A stretch of DNA of 64,000 nt from Rhodosorus marinus (GCA_029953675.1 JAMWBK010000010.1:558001-622000), one strand, 5' to 3'. Counted from the stretch's first letter, positions 43,807 to 55,282 are shown. Program-made: numbers and translations. Notes: generated from the letters alone by a model not told the origin.

Positions 43807-44956
43807 ATGGGCTCTACAATGGAGGAGCATGAAGTTCGGTACTCGATGGGATTCGATCCGAGAGAGTATCGATTGGTTGAGCTTCCTGAAGGATTGACTG
43901 ACGACGAGGCTTGGGTTGATGGCGCGTGGATGAAGGGAGGTGTCGGTCAGGAGGCGCTGTTGTGCACACGGAAGAGGACATATGCGGTGAATTTTTTGGA
44001 GTCTTCGAATACTCAGATGTTGCTCGACGACCAGCATCGAAACGCGAAGGGGTATGAGATGGTTGGGGACCTCAAAGGAAGGGTGGTGCTCTACGAAACG
44101 AATCCGCGGATTGATCAGTTGAGGGACTTACTGAAGATGTACAAGTTTTCTGAGCTTAGTGAACCTTCCGAATTGAAAGGAATTACTTTCGAAGAGCTAG
44201 TAGAGGCGGTAAGCTTGGAGCTTCAGATTTGCAGAACACTTTGACTTGTAAGGTCTGCTGACAAAGCAAGGTTCCTTTGATCGACAGGTGCAAGCTAGCG
44301 AATCTGAAATTAAACAGGGCCTTGACGAACTCCACGCACTAAAATATGGCGGGTCCTGGTTCAGCGTGGACGAGAACGACGAGGACCAGATTCTGTCAAT
44401 TGTTGGTGATACATTGTCAATTCTTGACATTAGGCAGAACAACTTCAACCCCGTTGAGTTGAAAGCTAAACTTCCGGAAGAATTCAACGAAGTGCTCGTT
44501 GATCATTGCCTTAACAAGTTCTTCGAAGTGTGTGCATCTGGTGAATCTCGTGCAAGACGCGACCGAATACGATCCTTCTATGCTGAGAAAGTGCTCCGAG
44601 CAAGAGGAGGAAGCATGGGCTATGAATCATTCTTAGGAGCATGGGTTGAAGCAATCCCCGAGAATTTTCTGGAGGAAGATCCTAAGGTGAGTTCCTTGGC
44701 TGGTACTGCTATTGAAGACTCCGAAAAGGACTCCAGCCGCAGAGTGGTTAGACTTGTTTCGAAATCCGACCTGCCCTCTGAGTCAAGCCAGCGTATGAAG
44801 AAGCTCTTCTCAATCAAAGCACTGTGGTCAAAGGAGGAACTGGAGCCCTATTTTGACAGCGACGTAGAGTCACTGCTGGTCAAGCACGCGAAAGTTGTGA
44901 GGACTATTCTCGATGACGGTACCACTTTCAAGAGGTATCGACGTCGGCATACCTAA
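43807..44956 (+). CDS. DSCC1: DCC1, subunit of the Ctf18-RFC clamp loader
   Basis: Two exons, 43807-44208 and 44288-44956, joined in phase 0 across a 79-nt intron, give 356 aa. Family features include FDPREYRLVELPEG, then ALLCTRKRTYAVNFLESSNT, which matches the DCC1 N-terminal region. A middle helical part and C-terminal winged-helix region follow (FNEVLVDHCLNKFFEV, GYESFLGAWVEAIPENF), ending LDDGTTFKRYRRRHT. DCC1 with Ctf8 joins Ctf18-RFC, which loads PCNA for sister-chromatid cohesion (established). The length is near that of human DSCC1 (393 aa). Neither CTF8 nor CTF18 is in the window. Confidence 0.87.
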
Positions 44957-46315
44957 GCTTGACTGTACTTCCTCCTTCCAAAACGGGTTGTACGTTACTC
45001 CCCCTCCAGGCAATAGCATAACTGACTGAGTCGGGTTCGTGAACCCCGACCTAACACTAAACCAATTACTACGCAGTTGTCCAGGTTTTGGACTCCATAC
45101 TTCTACACTGAGGACCGAATTGCCATTCTCGCATGGCAATTCCGTCCTCAACATGCTACCACCTGGCAGTGAAGCCTTGCCAAACACATCACAAACTGGA
45201 TTCAGATGCCAGCCATCAACCACTTCGATGCCGCTTCTTACTCACCATTGCAACAGGGGCGTCACTTTGTTCCTCCAAGAATCACTTGTTTTCCTCTGCT
45301 CTTGACACCAAAACGGTATTGGATCCTTTCAGGCCTGTTGGATGACAATATCGGATAGCATCGAGCACAAATTCCTCTTCCTAAGGCAGCTATGAAGCCC
45401 CCATCCCAAGCCCAGTTCATTCCCACAAAATCAGCCACAGTTATGAAAAAGCAACCCTCCCAAAATAAACACATCTAATCAATAAAACATTACCGGAACC
45501 GAGAAAGTTATGAAAAGTATTCAAATTCAAATTAATATTTTCATATATATAATTACTAAAATAAGTAAACATGTTTTAGCCAATCATAATTTGTGAATAT
45601 GACACGTATTAGTTTTTAACAGGATAAAGATCTTGTTATCTTATTTTATTTCTAAAATAGATTTTATCATCCCAATTCTTTCTAAACCCCCGACAAAGCA
45701 GGATGGCTGTTGGTCTCCTGAAATATATTTTAGTAATACTCATATTGAAATACTTCTTTTTCGAACTATTTTAACTCTCTTTTTCATTTTTTCTCTGTAG
45801 TTGTTTTTAATATAGTTATCTCTAGCAGAAGTTATGAGAGCTGAATATATATTGCATAATATACGTCTGTTAAAAATAGTGCAATTTTTGTTGAGTTTGT
45901 ATGGTGTATTTATGTTCTTATAAGATATATAGTTTAAATAAAGGTATCTATGTAAATATTTTCCTTAGCCCTGTTCACAAGTTTCGTCTTATTGATGGTG
46001 GGAGGGTTTGGGGTTGGGGAAGGGAGGGGGTTGGGAGTGGGGAGTGGGAAGGTTGGAAGGGTGAACTTGAGGCTATGAGGTGTAATTTCTTGCTTCTGAG
46101 ACTGATTCAAAAGGTTTTGGAAGAGTAGTCGTAAACGAGGAAGTCTCGAGGCTAAGTTATAGTGAGTGTTTCTAGTGGGGATTCCGGTTGTGTTTTTCGT
46201 TTCGCTCTTGTTTAGAGTGCAGGTTGACGAGGTTTGTGTTTGTTTCTTCTCATTTTTTCTTATTAGAGGGCGGAAATGTTGTGGTTGGGTACAGATTAGC
46301 GCAGTTTCTTAGATC
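44957..46315. other. Intergenic region with AT-rich island
   Basis: 45480-45960 is strongly AT-rich, with few interruptions. It is followed by G-rich sequence (about 46000-46060) and the presumed promoter of the gene at 46316. No supported gene. Confidence 0.5.
45110..45149. repeat. 17-bp inverted repeat, one mismatch
   Basis: GAGGACCGAATTGCCAT (45110-45126) pairs with 45133-45149 around the 6-nt loop TCTCGC, 16 of 17 positions. It lies about 150 nt past the DCC1 stop. Confidence 0.75.
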
Positions 46316-48388
46316 ATGGACGATTATTATGATGACCGCCACCATGATCGCGGTGGAGGTCCACCACCTCGCGACTACCCAGATGATCGCAGAGGTCCTC
46401 CGCCAGGTCCTCCTCCTCCGAACAACCAGGGCATGGCTACTGCCCCAACGGATACGTCCTTGTTTTCCAAAAAGTTTCGAGATGGGTGGAAGAAAGCGTT
46501 CGCTTCGAAGCAGGATCTGTGGAAGGTCGCGGTTTTGAACGCCACTGGGAGGGATACCAGTGCTCTGGATCAGCAGATTGTCTCGAATATACTGGAAGGA
46601 ATAAATAACGGCGGGGATGAAATAGAGAACAGGCAGAGTTCGGTCGGGGCTATCGTACATCACCTCGAGAAGCGCCTCAGAGAACCAGATTGGATAGCTG
46701 CTTTTAAGTCCCAATCTGTATTCCACTATGTGTTCCGACAAACCCATAATTACGGCTTCGTCACGGCCATCTCTAGGTCAAAGCGATCGATGGTCGATGC
46801 GAGCAATTTCAGCGATCTCAACCCCAGTGCAGCTGCTAACGTAAAGACAGTGAAAACCTATGGTGCGTACCTGACGGAGCTGTGCTTCATGAAGGCGGAG
46901 ATTGATTTCCCTCCCACAAGGTTTGAGAACTCCCGCCCCGAAGACGAAGGGAAACTGCACCTAAAGTATCGGCAGGATAGGCTGGGGGACGTGCTCAGGG
47001 ATTTTCCGTTCATAATGCAAGCCTTGGAGGCCTTGCTGCAGATTGACTTGAAAGTTCTGCCAATGACTCAGGCAGCGAGAAACCAGTTAGGGAGGGATTT
47101 CGCTCTTTTCTGGAAATGCGCGCAGGAATGTGCGGAAACGATTACGGACTTGTTCTTCACGATTGACCCGAGACAGCAAAAAACCGAATGCACAGGAGCT
47201 AAGAACATGTTCACGCGATTTGTGTCTGAGTACCCTAGGATTCTGGGCGACGCGAGGCAACGAATGTCGGGAATTCCAGAGATTGAATTGCCTCGCATGG
47301 GAGAACCACCCTTCGATCTTTTGGATGACATGGAGGCATACGTGCGAGACGGTCCATCAAGAATGCTCGGAACCGTTGGAAACTACGGGGGCAGTCTTGG
47401 ACCGGTCGGTATCGGACAAGCGGGCGGGCGCGGCCCTGGGGGTGGGCCGGTCTTGGACAGTGCTTTCTTCTTGCTCGATGATTTCTCCGAGGGAGCCACG
47501 CAGAGTTCAGCGGACGATGCCGCGTTCAACCCATTTGCAGCCGAGGCGCAGGCAGAGGAAACGGCGAAGAAGACCTCTGAAACGAAGGAGGAACGCAAGG
47601 CGAGGAGGAGGAGAGAAAAAGAAGAAGCCGCTGCCCTTGAGAAGCTAAAAGAGCAAGCTGCGTTGCCATACGCCGGCGGGGAAGCTGGGGCAGCACGGGG
47701 AACGTCAGAGTACGAAAAGTTCAGCGACCCTTCCTTCGATCCGTTCACGCAGCCTAGCGCACAGCAGGCATCCAAATCAGCTATTGGGTCCAATGCCGCA
47801 GCTGCCTACCAAACACAGATTGTACAGCAACAGCAGCAGCAAGTCGCCCTTAAACGGAGACAACTGGCACAGCAGCAACTTGCTCTTCGGCAAAGACAGC
47901 AGCAGGCGCAGGTCGCCCTGATTAGGAGACAGCAGGAGGTAGCACTCGTCAAGCAGAGACAGCTGAAGGCGCTGCAGCAACAGCAGCAGCAACAGCATTC
48001 GCAGCAGAAACAAGTCCAGGCCGGGCAAATTTCGCAACAACTGGCGGTGACGCAACGTCAAGCCGCCGCTCAACAACAGACAGCAGCGCAGGGGCAAACG
48101 ACCGCTCCACAGGCGTTGGCCCAAAGACAGGCCGCAGTGCAACAGCAGGCAGTATTGCGGCAACAAGCGGCACAGCAACAAGCAGCAGCTCGACAACAGC
48201 AAGTGGCGCAACAGCAGGCCGCAGCGCGACAACAGCAAGTGACGCAACAGCAGGTCGCAGCGCGACAACAGCAAGCCTCACAACAACAGCTATCCGCTCA
48301 GCAGCAGATGATCAGAGCGCAGCAGGAGCAACAGCGACAGGCTCTCCTCCTGCAGCAGCAGCAGGCGCAGCAGCGCTATGCTCGCTGA
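46316..48388 (+). CDS. ANTH-domain clathrin adaptor (AP180/CALM-like)
   Basis: One open frame of 690 aa. Residues 1-40 are Pro/Arg/Asp-rich (DDRRGPPPGPPPP). Residues about 50-330 fit an ANTH domain: WKKAFASKQDLWKVAVLNAT, VGAIVHHLEKRLREPDWIAA, SVFHYVFRQTHNYGFVTAI, VKTYGAYLTELCFMKAEI and FALFWKCAQECAETITDLFF. The C-terminal tail has adaptor-binding motifs NPF (AFNPFAAE) and DPF (SFDPFTQP), then a long Gln/Ala-rich segment (about 500-690). ANTH proteins bind PIP2 and recruit clathrin and AP-2 (established). The usual KATNHE..PKxKH lipid-binding stretch is replaced by LNATGRDTSALDQQ, so lipid binding may differ. No introns are seen, which is unusual here. Confidence 0.87.
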   Translation: MDDYYDDRHHDRGGGPPPRDYPDDRRGPPPGPPPPNNQGMATAPTDTSLFSKKFRDGWKKAFASKQDLWKVAVLNATGRDTSALDQQIVSNILEGINNGGDEIENRQSSVGAIVHHLEKRLREPDWIAAFKSQSVFHYVFRQTHNYGFVTAISRSKRSMVDASNFSDLNPSAAANVKTVKTYGAYLTELCFMKAEIDFPPTRFENSRPEDEGKLHLKYRQDRLGDVLRDFPFIMQALEALLQIDLKVLPMTQAARNQLGRDFALFWKCAQECAETITDLFFTIDPRQQKTECTGAKNMFTRFVSEYPRILGDARQRMSGIPEIELPRMGEPPFDLLDDMEAYVRDGPSRMLGTVGNYGGSLGPVGIGQAGGRGPGGGPVLDSAFFLLDDFSEGATQSSADDAAFNPFAAEAQAEETAKKTSETKEERKARRRREKEEAAALEKLKEQAALPYAGGEAGAARGTSEYEKFSDPSFDPFTQPSAQQASKSAIGSNAAAAYQTQIVQQQQQQVALKRRQLAQQQLALRQRQQQAQVALIRRQQEVALVKQRQLKALQQQQQQQHSQQKQVQAGQISQQLAVTQRQAAAQQQTAAQGQTTAPQALAQRQAAVQQQAVLRQQAAQQQAAARQQQVAQQQAAARQQQVTQQQVAARQQQASQQQLSAQQQMIRAQQEQQRQALLLQQQQAQQRYAR

Positions 48389-49691
48389 GATTCGTGGCGA
48401 ACTCGCTGCGCTACACTCTGGTTCCGAAGTTGAGAACTGAAACGTGTCCATAAGGTTCTAACACCAGCTGTCTAACTAGGAAGCGAATACGTGATCCTCT
48501 GCGCCCGTGAAGTCGATAGATTGACCAGCGAAAGAGATGTAAATGATGAAAAGCGGTTTGCGAGAGAAAAGAAGCCAGTTCAGAAGCTATGTAAAAACAC
48601 GTTTGCACATCACTTGCCCGTCCCTTTTCGAGCCCCGACCCGAGTAAGACCAAGCAGGCCACGCGAAACAGGCAGTCTTCAGTGTTGCGCGAGTTCTTGG
48701 TTCCCGTTCATGAGCCATGCATAGCATGAACACGTAGACGAGCACGCGGAACTATTCTCCGACGCTCGTATTAAGTTCCCTGCCTAGAACGTACTTCCGT
48801 TTTGTTTGCCTTCGGGTTCGTCAGTGGGTGAGGAAGAGTTTTTGATGGTGGCCGCCCATGAAGACAGAGAGTCCGTGAGAATTTACGACGTGCCCCTTTG
48901 TGAATGGACTCTGTGGCACTTTCCTAATATCAATCCGGGCAAATAGAAGAGAAGTAGTCCCCACACGACCTCATCCATTCCAATACTAGTTGCCACAAGC
49001 GCGACATAGCCTTGTTCTACGTTCGGTGGTCACAATAGGACGACCACGTGGACTCAACATCCTCACCAGGCGGCCTGTGAGGATGTGAGGCTACTAAGTT
49101 GTCTGTGCTGACACTCAGCAGCTCCATAACTTGGTTACCAATTGCTCCGACAAGGAAACAAAACAGTTCAAAACATAACATGATGCAGTGATTTTCGATA
49201 CGGTGGAAGCCGCAGACCAGCGTCCAGGTCAGAGATTCCCACAGGACTGATCCGAACACACATTACTATCTACCTGCATAACTATCACCATCGATAGAGA
49301 AGGGACCAGTATCTTCCCAAGCAGTGAAGTGAGAGAAGGGAACTTCCTGGCTGCGGGTCAATGTACAACTCTTAGCCGAGGCAGGTTCTGAAGGTCAAGA
49401 TGGTTTCGTAGCCACTTCACGGAAACCGCAAGGCCACCATGAACGAGGGTACGAGCTAAGGAGCTCGAGCTTCTGGCTTTTGCCCTCCCTATCCGCCTCT
49501 CATGGTCAGGCTTGGTCTTCTTTAGAGCTGGACTTAGGGGACGCTTTTGAGGAGTACCCAGGACAGGTTTTGTCGTGGTGTGGTCGCCTTCTTCGAGCTC
49601 GAAAGCTGTGGAGGAGGCTTCAGAGAGGCGTTACGTGGTTTCGTTCCACTGATTTCATTGCAGGGGACTCTGCAGCTTTTCGAAAAGCGCT
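48389..49691. other. Intergenic region
   Basis: Short ORFs only, without family resemblance. No supported gene. Confidence 0.4.
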
Positions 49692-50396
49692 ATGGCTGGA
49701 ACATCCATGCAACGTGTAAATTTTACAAGCGAGGATAGTATAAACTTGGAAGCCAAGTTTTATTATGATCGTAAACCTCTGGTGGCTGATGGACGGCGCA
49801 GCTGCGTGCTGGTTGTGCATCCACACCCCAAGCTTGGCGGAACCTGTGACAACCCAGTAGTGGTGGAGATGGCCCTAAGCATGGTAAAGGAGGGTGGGCT
49901 GGGTATGTGTTTGAATTTGCGTGGTGTGGGCAGGTCCGGAGGGAGTTCGTCATGGAGAGGAGACAACGAGGTCAAAGATGTGATAGCGGCAGTGAAATAT
50001 CTGAAAGAAAGGGATGACGTTGGGTCTGTGTATCTCGTGGGGTACTCATTCGGAGCTTGCGTCGCAACGACTGCGATGCTATCGCTTCGCGACTCAGTCG
50101 ACGGATTTTCTCTGCTGTCACCCCCGTGGGGGAGAATTAGCTCGATAATACTCGGACACCATTTCAAGAACGAGTCTCAAACAGGACAAATCCCGAAGAT
50201 GGTAGTCGCCGGAACAGATGATATTTTCTCGTCCGAAGGGGCTTTCAAAAAGCACTTCGAAGCCCTTCCTGAGCCGAAGACTAAACTGGTCGTGAATCGA
50301 GCTTCTCACTTCTGGGTCAACGAAGAACAGAAAGCTACCACACCGATCGCAAAGTTCTTCTCCAGTCTGGAGGCGGCTCGCGATGAGAAAAGATGA
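49692..50396 (+). CDS. Alpha/beta hydrolase
   Basis: A 234-aa intron-free frame. It shows VLVVHPHPKLGGTCDNPVV (oxyanion region with the HPHP signature), LNLRGVGRSGG, and the nucleophile elbow GYSFG with Ser119. An Asp in AGTDDIF (about 176-177) and His206 in ASHFW complete a credible catalytic triad. This HPHPxxGG subgroup of small serine hydrolases is widespread in bacteria and eukaryotes and its substrates are mostly unknown (family knowledge). No signal peptide is seen, so it is probably cytosolic. The start is the first ATG of the frame (MAGTSMQRVNF). A second Met at residue 6 is possible. Confidence 0.85.
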   Translation: MAGTSMQRVNFTSEDSINLEAKFYYDRKPLVADGRRSCVLVVHPHPKLGGTCDNPVVVEMALSMVKEGGLGMCLNLRGVGRSGGSSSWRGDNEVKDVIAAVKYLKERDDVGSVYLVGYSFGACVATTAMLSLRDSVDGFSLLSPPWGRISSIILGHHFKNESQTGQIPKMVVAGTDDIFSSEGAFKKHFEALPEPKTKLVVNRASHFWVNEEQKATTPIAKFFSSLEAARDEKR

Positions 50397-51239
50397 CAAA
50401 CTAAATCGAAGGCGAGAGCAATCGACTACATCAAAACCAGTACAAATCACGCGAGCGTTGGAGGAGTGGCGAGAATTCGATCCTGCCATAAATTCTCTGA
50501 AGCACCATCCAAAAGATCAACGTACCTGGGTTCACGACCTTGAGGACTGTGTAATTAATAACCTCTGGCAATACCTCCTTTTCTAAATATTTTCTATTGC
50601 TGTACCTTCCTCCCAACCAGATCAACAGACACAGGTCCAGGTCCACCTAAGCAGTGGTCCGGAACCTCTTAACTAGATCGAAGGTGGTAAAGCAGACTTA
50701 CTAAACCGACACCAGTACTGCCAGAACTAGACCCCTCTCTTCGCTAATGTACCCGCTGGGATTAGGTGTAGTATCGGTTCTTGCATCAGCTCGATGGTTT
50801 GCCGAGTTTAGTTCACTGAAAAACTAGCAACCCGGGGGTGGGCGTCGGAGGACATGGAAAGGTGTTTGCGCTACCCCCAGGTCTCCTTCTAACCACCAAT
50901 CTTCCCGCAAAAAAGGAGAAAAACACAGTCATAATACTCGCAAGAAGAAGGTTGATTGAGTCAGAGATCCTTCCGCGGCTCTCCGTCTGGTCAGCAGAAA
51001 TACGTCAATACAAGGCCTGGCATAGCAGAACTTTGTCGACTATGCTAACTCTGGGATGCCATTCCCACGCCCACCCCGCTCAGCCAGAAGTCATTTAACT
51101 ACCAGGTCTTCGTCGTTGCGTATGATACCTGTCATCCCGCGTTGGTTCATGAACACTTCAGCTGTTTGTTCACTCGTCAGAATATTCCAGCAGGTCCTGT
51201 AACTTTCTCCGTCCCTCCCATGGATGTGACAAAAATTTC
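50397..51239. other. Intergenic region
   Basis: No supported gene. It probably carries the promoter of the decarboxylase gene. Confidence 0.4.
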
Positions 51240-53090
51240 ATGTATCCAAGTGCTCAGTTGGCACCGTGCCTCCTTCCCAAGGGAGCTCGTCGTGCGTGCC
51301 CTCTTTTTCCATTTATAGCGAAGGAGGCCATCAGCAGGGGACCTCAGGCTGGAAGAGGGATACTCTCTTGGAAAAGCAAATTTGTCTCTTTGTGCACGAA
51401 AAGTTGTGGTTTGAGAAGGTGAACTTGCGGGCCAAGAGCAAAATAACACAAGAACCGATGGGGTTCCTGGTTAATGCGAGCAGTTTTGCGAAATCGCAGG
51501 GCCGTTCGCGTGTAGTACAGGATTGTACACCGTTGGTTGATGCCGTTTCGGAGACGTTTAAGAGAGTACGGGCGCCGTTCTTCTGTCCAGGGCATAAACG
51601 TGGAGTAGGTGCATCTCCGGAGGCCATGGATCTGATCGGACGAACAGCGTTCCAAGCGGATCTGTGTGAACTTCCGGAACTGGACAGTCTGTCCTCACCG
51701 AATGGCGTGATCATGCAGGCGGAGACGGCAGCTGCCAAGGCGTTTGGAGCGAAGCGGACCTTTTTTCTAATTAATGGGTCGACGGCTGGAGTTATCTCAT
51801 CTATTGTCGCTGCCGTTCGGCTGGGGCGGAAGAAGATTGTGCTGCCGAGAAACGCGCACCAGTCCGCTGTGCATGCGCTGGTCGTCTCTGGAGCTGATGG
51901 TGTTTTCCTTCTCCCAGAATACTCAGAAGCCGAAGATGTTCTACACGGAGTTACTCCAGATGCGGTAAAAAAAGCGCTTGAGGAGAACTCCGATGAAATT
52001 GCAGCCGTGTTCATCGTCTCACCAACGTATCACGGCGTCACCAGCGACATAGCTGCCATTGCAGACATAGCGCACCAACACGGCGCTCTACTGATCGTAG
52101 ACGAAGCTCACGGGGCCCATAGCAGCTTCCACGAGAAGCTGCCAACTCCAGCTCTGGAACTGAACGCTGACGTGGTAGTACAGTCGACTCACAAGACGCT
52201 CGGATCACTAACCCAGTCGGCAATGATGCACTTGGGAAAACAATGCTCGCTTCACGACGCAGATATCCACTCCGCGCTCTCGCTCGTTCAGTCCACCTCC
52301 CCATCATATCTACTGCTTTCGTCATTGGATGCTGCGAGAGCATACGCTGCCAAAGAAGGCCCAACCATCTACGATAATGTTGTTAGATTGGCTCAAGATG
52401 CCAGGAGGTAAAGAGACCCGAGCATGACAGAGAGGATCACGACAGATAGCTCCGAAAGCGATTTCGGATTAGCAGCTGAACTTGAGCTTCTTTCCGCTGT
52501 CATTTGACAGGAGGATTAACGACATTGAAGGATTATCAATACTAGAGAAGCCAGAGTCGATGAGTGAGATCGACCCGACGAGACTGACTGTCTGTCTCGG
52601 TGAGCTGACTGGCAGCGGATTTGATGTAGACGAGTTCCTGTGCGAAAAGCACGGAGTCTATGCCGAGCTCCCTTCGTTCAGGCACATAACTTTTATTCTG
52701 AGCATCGGCACGTCCGAGGAGGACGTCGAAAGACTCGTTAGTGGATTCGAGTCCGTGGCGTCACACTTTCGCAGACCTGAGGGTGATCAAGGTCTAAACG
52801 TGAGTGCACTTGTTCCGCAGACGCCCGCGTTCGGAGAGCCGGTGATCTCCGCACGTGATGCGTTCTTCAAGATGAACGAGCAGGTGTCACTTGATGACGC
52901 CGTGGGACGGATCTGTGCTTCGCCAGTTTGTCCGTATCCGCCAGGGATCCCAGTGCTCCTTCCGGGTGAGAAAGTTTCAGCAGAGTGCGTCGACTATTTG
53001 AAGTTGGTTTTGGAAGTTGGCGGCTCCGTGACAGGTGCACAAGGAGACATCATTAGCTGCCTTATCCTTGAAGGTATGGGAAAACCGTAG
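51240..53090 (+). CDS. PLP-dependent Orn/Lys/Arg decarboxylase
   Basis: Exons 51240-51418, 51481-52407 and 52511-53090 join in phase to 561 aa. Fold-type I motifs: PFFCPGHKRGVGASPEAMDL, FFLINGSTAGVISSI, LPRNAHQSAVHAL, IVDEAHGAHSS, and the PLP lysine in QSTHKTLGSLTQ (Lys298 in this model). The C-terminal domain ends with YPPGIPVLLPGEKVS, as in the family. These enzymes decarboxylate arginine, lysine or ornithine to polyamine precursors; substrate cannot be read from sequence. The short form resembles cyanobacterial and plastid-lineage members more than the large enterobacterial ones. Exon 1 (MYPSAQLAPCLLPKGARRAC) looks like a transit peptide, suggesting plastid targeting. Alternatively translation starts at the ATG at 51458 without it. 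Confidence 0.83.
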
Positions 53091-53689
53091 GTGTTCTCTT
53101 CAACTTTCAGTGAATCCGTATGAACTGAGTGTTGTTTTCGTCATCAAGGCAACGAATAGATTTGAAACGAGTTACAAGTGCGCATAGGTAGAGTTACAGG
53201 CGACCCGGCGACAAACTAGCACGTAAGCGAAACGCACCGCCTTGACTAAAGTAAACAGGATATAATCGATTCTTCCCCCCGCACAATGCTCAACTTTCAA
53301 CCGAGGATAGTCACCAGGATGGTCTTCGAGCCGTTCAAGGGCTTTGCCATGAGCTTCGAACGAAGCCTTTCCTGAAGGGAATGGATCGACCGACTTTCAA
53401 GGCAAAAAATAATAAAGCTGCCTCCTGCTCTACGTCTCTCGCACTTGGGCGCGCTTCACATTTTGCGGCCGTGTCGTGGAGCTCACTCCAATCTCTCTAC
53501 CACGGAGACCCTCGGAAGCTCCAATATAAGTTAAATCTGTCTGTTGTGGACCCGCTTCAAAACTGTAATGAACAGTCGAACCACCGCCTGATCTGGAGAC
53601 CATGCCAAGGTGAGAGCCCCTGAGATGGTCGCGAAGAGTACAAATTGAAAGAATCGAGCACCGCCCTGAGCTTCTTCCACGAATATCCC
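53091..53689. other. Intergenic region
   Basis: A 599-nt spacer between convergent genes. No supported gene. Confidence 0.45.
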
Positions 53690-55282
53690 TCAATTCTTCC
53701 ATAACTTCATGGTGTGTAGCATTCTGTCCCCCTCGGGCCGTTTAGATACCTCGAGGAGTGCTTTGCTGAGAGCGTCGGATGGCAGTCTACTTGCTATCCA
53801 TTCGTCCACCGAGATGTTCTCGAAATTCTCAACAACGTAGTCCATGCAAGATTCCCTGAGGAACTCCAGTTTGAGCCTCCGCGCCTGCTCCAGTCGCTTT
53901 CCAACCGACTCCTGTGAAATCGACACAACAGCTACTTCTTTGCAGTGCTCTTTCAGGTACGTACTACCATGCCGATCCGCAAGCGGTATCATCTCTATAC
54001 AAACGTCTTCGAGATGTGGCAATCTACCAGTATATAAATATTGCAGAAACTCCAGCAATAGCTCCCTGGATACACCGCCAACCTTGAGGTTGGTAACGCC
54101 GTCCTTCTCTATCCCATTGGAAAGGACGGACCTGAAATAGAGCGAGCGAGCGGCTAGAACGAATCCGTGTGCGGAAATTGTTGAATCATCGTCACAAACA
54201 AGCTTCACATCTGACATTGACTCATTGTCAACCATCTTCTCCAGTTCAGACACCAGTGAGGACAGGCTTTTTAGCTCTTCGTGCTCAATGCTGTGAGCAG
54301 TACCAAGCTGATACGAATATAAATCGTTCATCAGACCTCCGTCGGCGCCTCCAAATATATACATTTTGCCCGAAACAACCATGGCACCGTGGTAGGAACG
54401 ACCTCTTGGGGCAAAGCCATCGTCCGTAACTGGATACTGCACTTCAACGTAGCCGGTTTCGGTGTCACAAACTACCACATCGTTGAGGTACTTCCCATTG
54501 AAACCTCCGAAAATATACAGTTGTTTGCCAAAGGCTACTAAGGAGTGGCCTCGGCGGGCGAATCTACGTCCGAAATAGAGCCGAGCTACCCTTCCCGCTT
54601 GATCCATCTGCATAAGATCGAACAGGTACTTTCCATTGTATTCACCACCTACGATGTATATGTGCTTGTCAATCGATACGGCTGCATGACCACGACGAGG
54701 AAGCTCCGATGAATCTTCCAGTGCTGTAACTCTCCCCGTTTCCACATCGATCTTGAACGGTTGCCACAAGTATCCAGCCTCGTTTACACCGCCAAAGACA
54801 TACAGACTGCCATCCAGGAGACTCGCCGCGTGCGAACATCGGCGAGTCGCGACCGAAACGTCACCAGACAGCTTCATACGGGTCCATCTGGGGCTTATGG
54901 TGCTTAAGAAAAGCACATAAAGGACATCTCCATGGTACGACGTGCCATCGAATCCACCAAAAACGTAGAACAGGCCTTTCCTGCTGTCGAAGGTTCCGGA
55001 AAACCCGAAACAAGCTGGCGGCGGATCTCCATCTGGACGATCGGAGTTCCAATACTGCTCTTGTACGTCTAAGCGGTAGGTATCATTCAGGTAGCTGTTT
55101 CCTTCCCCACCATACATCCAGAAGGAGTCGCCATCCTGGTACCCGTACAGGACGCAGGACCTCCTCCTCGACGGAAATTCGGCGTCTTCTTTAACAGAAA
55201 ATTTATTCTCGCTCCACATACGAGTATGGTCGTAACGTAAATTCTTCAGCCTGTTCCATCGAGTAGTATCAATGACATCCAT
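53690..55282 (-). CDS. Kelch-repeat plus BTB protein, copy A
   Basis: 530 aa, no introns. N-terminal kelch blades: DSFWMYGGEGNSYLNDTYRL, LFYVFGGFDGTSYHGDVLYV, SLYVFGGVNEAGYLWQPFKI, HIYIVGGEYNGKYLFDLMQM, QLYIFGGFNGKYLNDVVVCD and KMYIFGGADGGLMNDLYSY, which could close a six-bladed propeller. A BTB domain follows from about residue 358 (MSDVKLVCDDDSTISAHGFV, LQYLYTGRLP), then a short helical BACK-like tail. Kelch and BTB together usually make a substrate adaptor for cullin-3 ubiquitin ligases (family knowledge), here with kelch first, unlike animal KLHL proteins. It is the downstream member of a tandem pair with 56124-57707. Confidence 0.9.
   Translation of the reverse strand: MDVIDTTRWNRLKNLRYDHTRMWSENKFSVKEDAEFPSRRRSCVLYGYQDGDSFWMYGGEGNSYLNDTYRLDVQEQYWNSDRPDGDPPPACFGFSGTFDSRKGLFYVFGGFDGTSYHGDVLYVLFLSTISPRWTRMKLSGDVSVATRRCSHAASLLDGSLYVFGGVNEAGYLWQPFKIDVETGRVTALEDSSELPRRGHAAVSIDKHIYIVGGEYNGKYLFDLMQMDQAGRVARLYFGRRFARRGHSLVAFGKQLYIFGGFNGKYLNDVVVCDTETGYVEVQYPVTDDGFAPRGRSYHGAMVVSGKMYIFGGADGGLMNDLYSYQLGTAHSIEHEELKSLSSLVSELEKMVDNESMSDVKLVCDDDSTISAHGFVLAARSLYFRSVLSNGIEKDGVTNLKVGGVSRELLLEFLQYLYTGRLPHLEDVCIEMIPLADRHGSTYLKEHCKEVAVVSISQESVGKRLEQARRLKLEFLRESCMDYVVENFENISVDEWIASRLPSDALSKALLEVSKRPEGDRMLHTMKLWKN

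Noticed and set aside
47777-48281. Long minus ORFs opposite the AP180-like tail
   Set aside because: CAG/CAA repeats read as Leu-rich frames on the other strand. These are shadows of the Gln-rich coding region.
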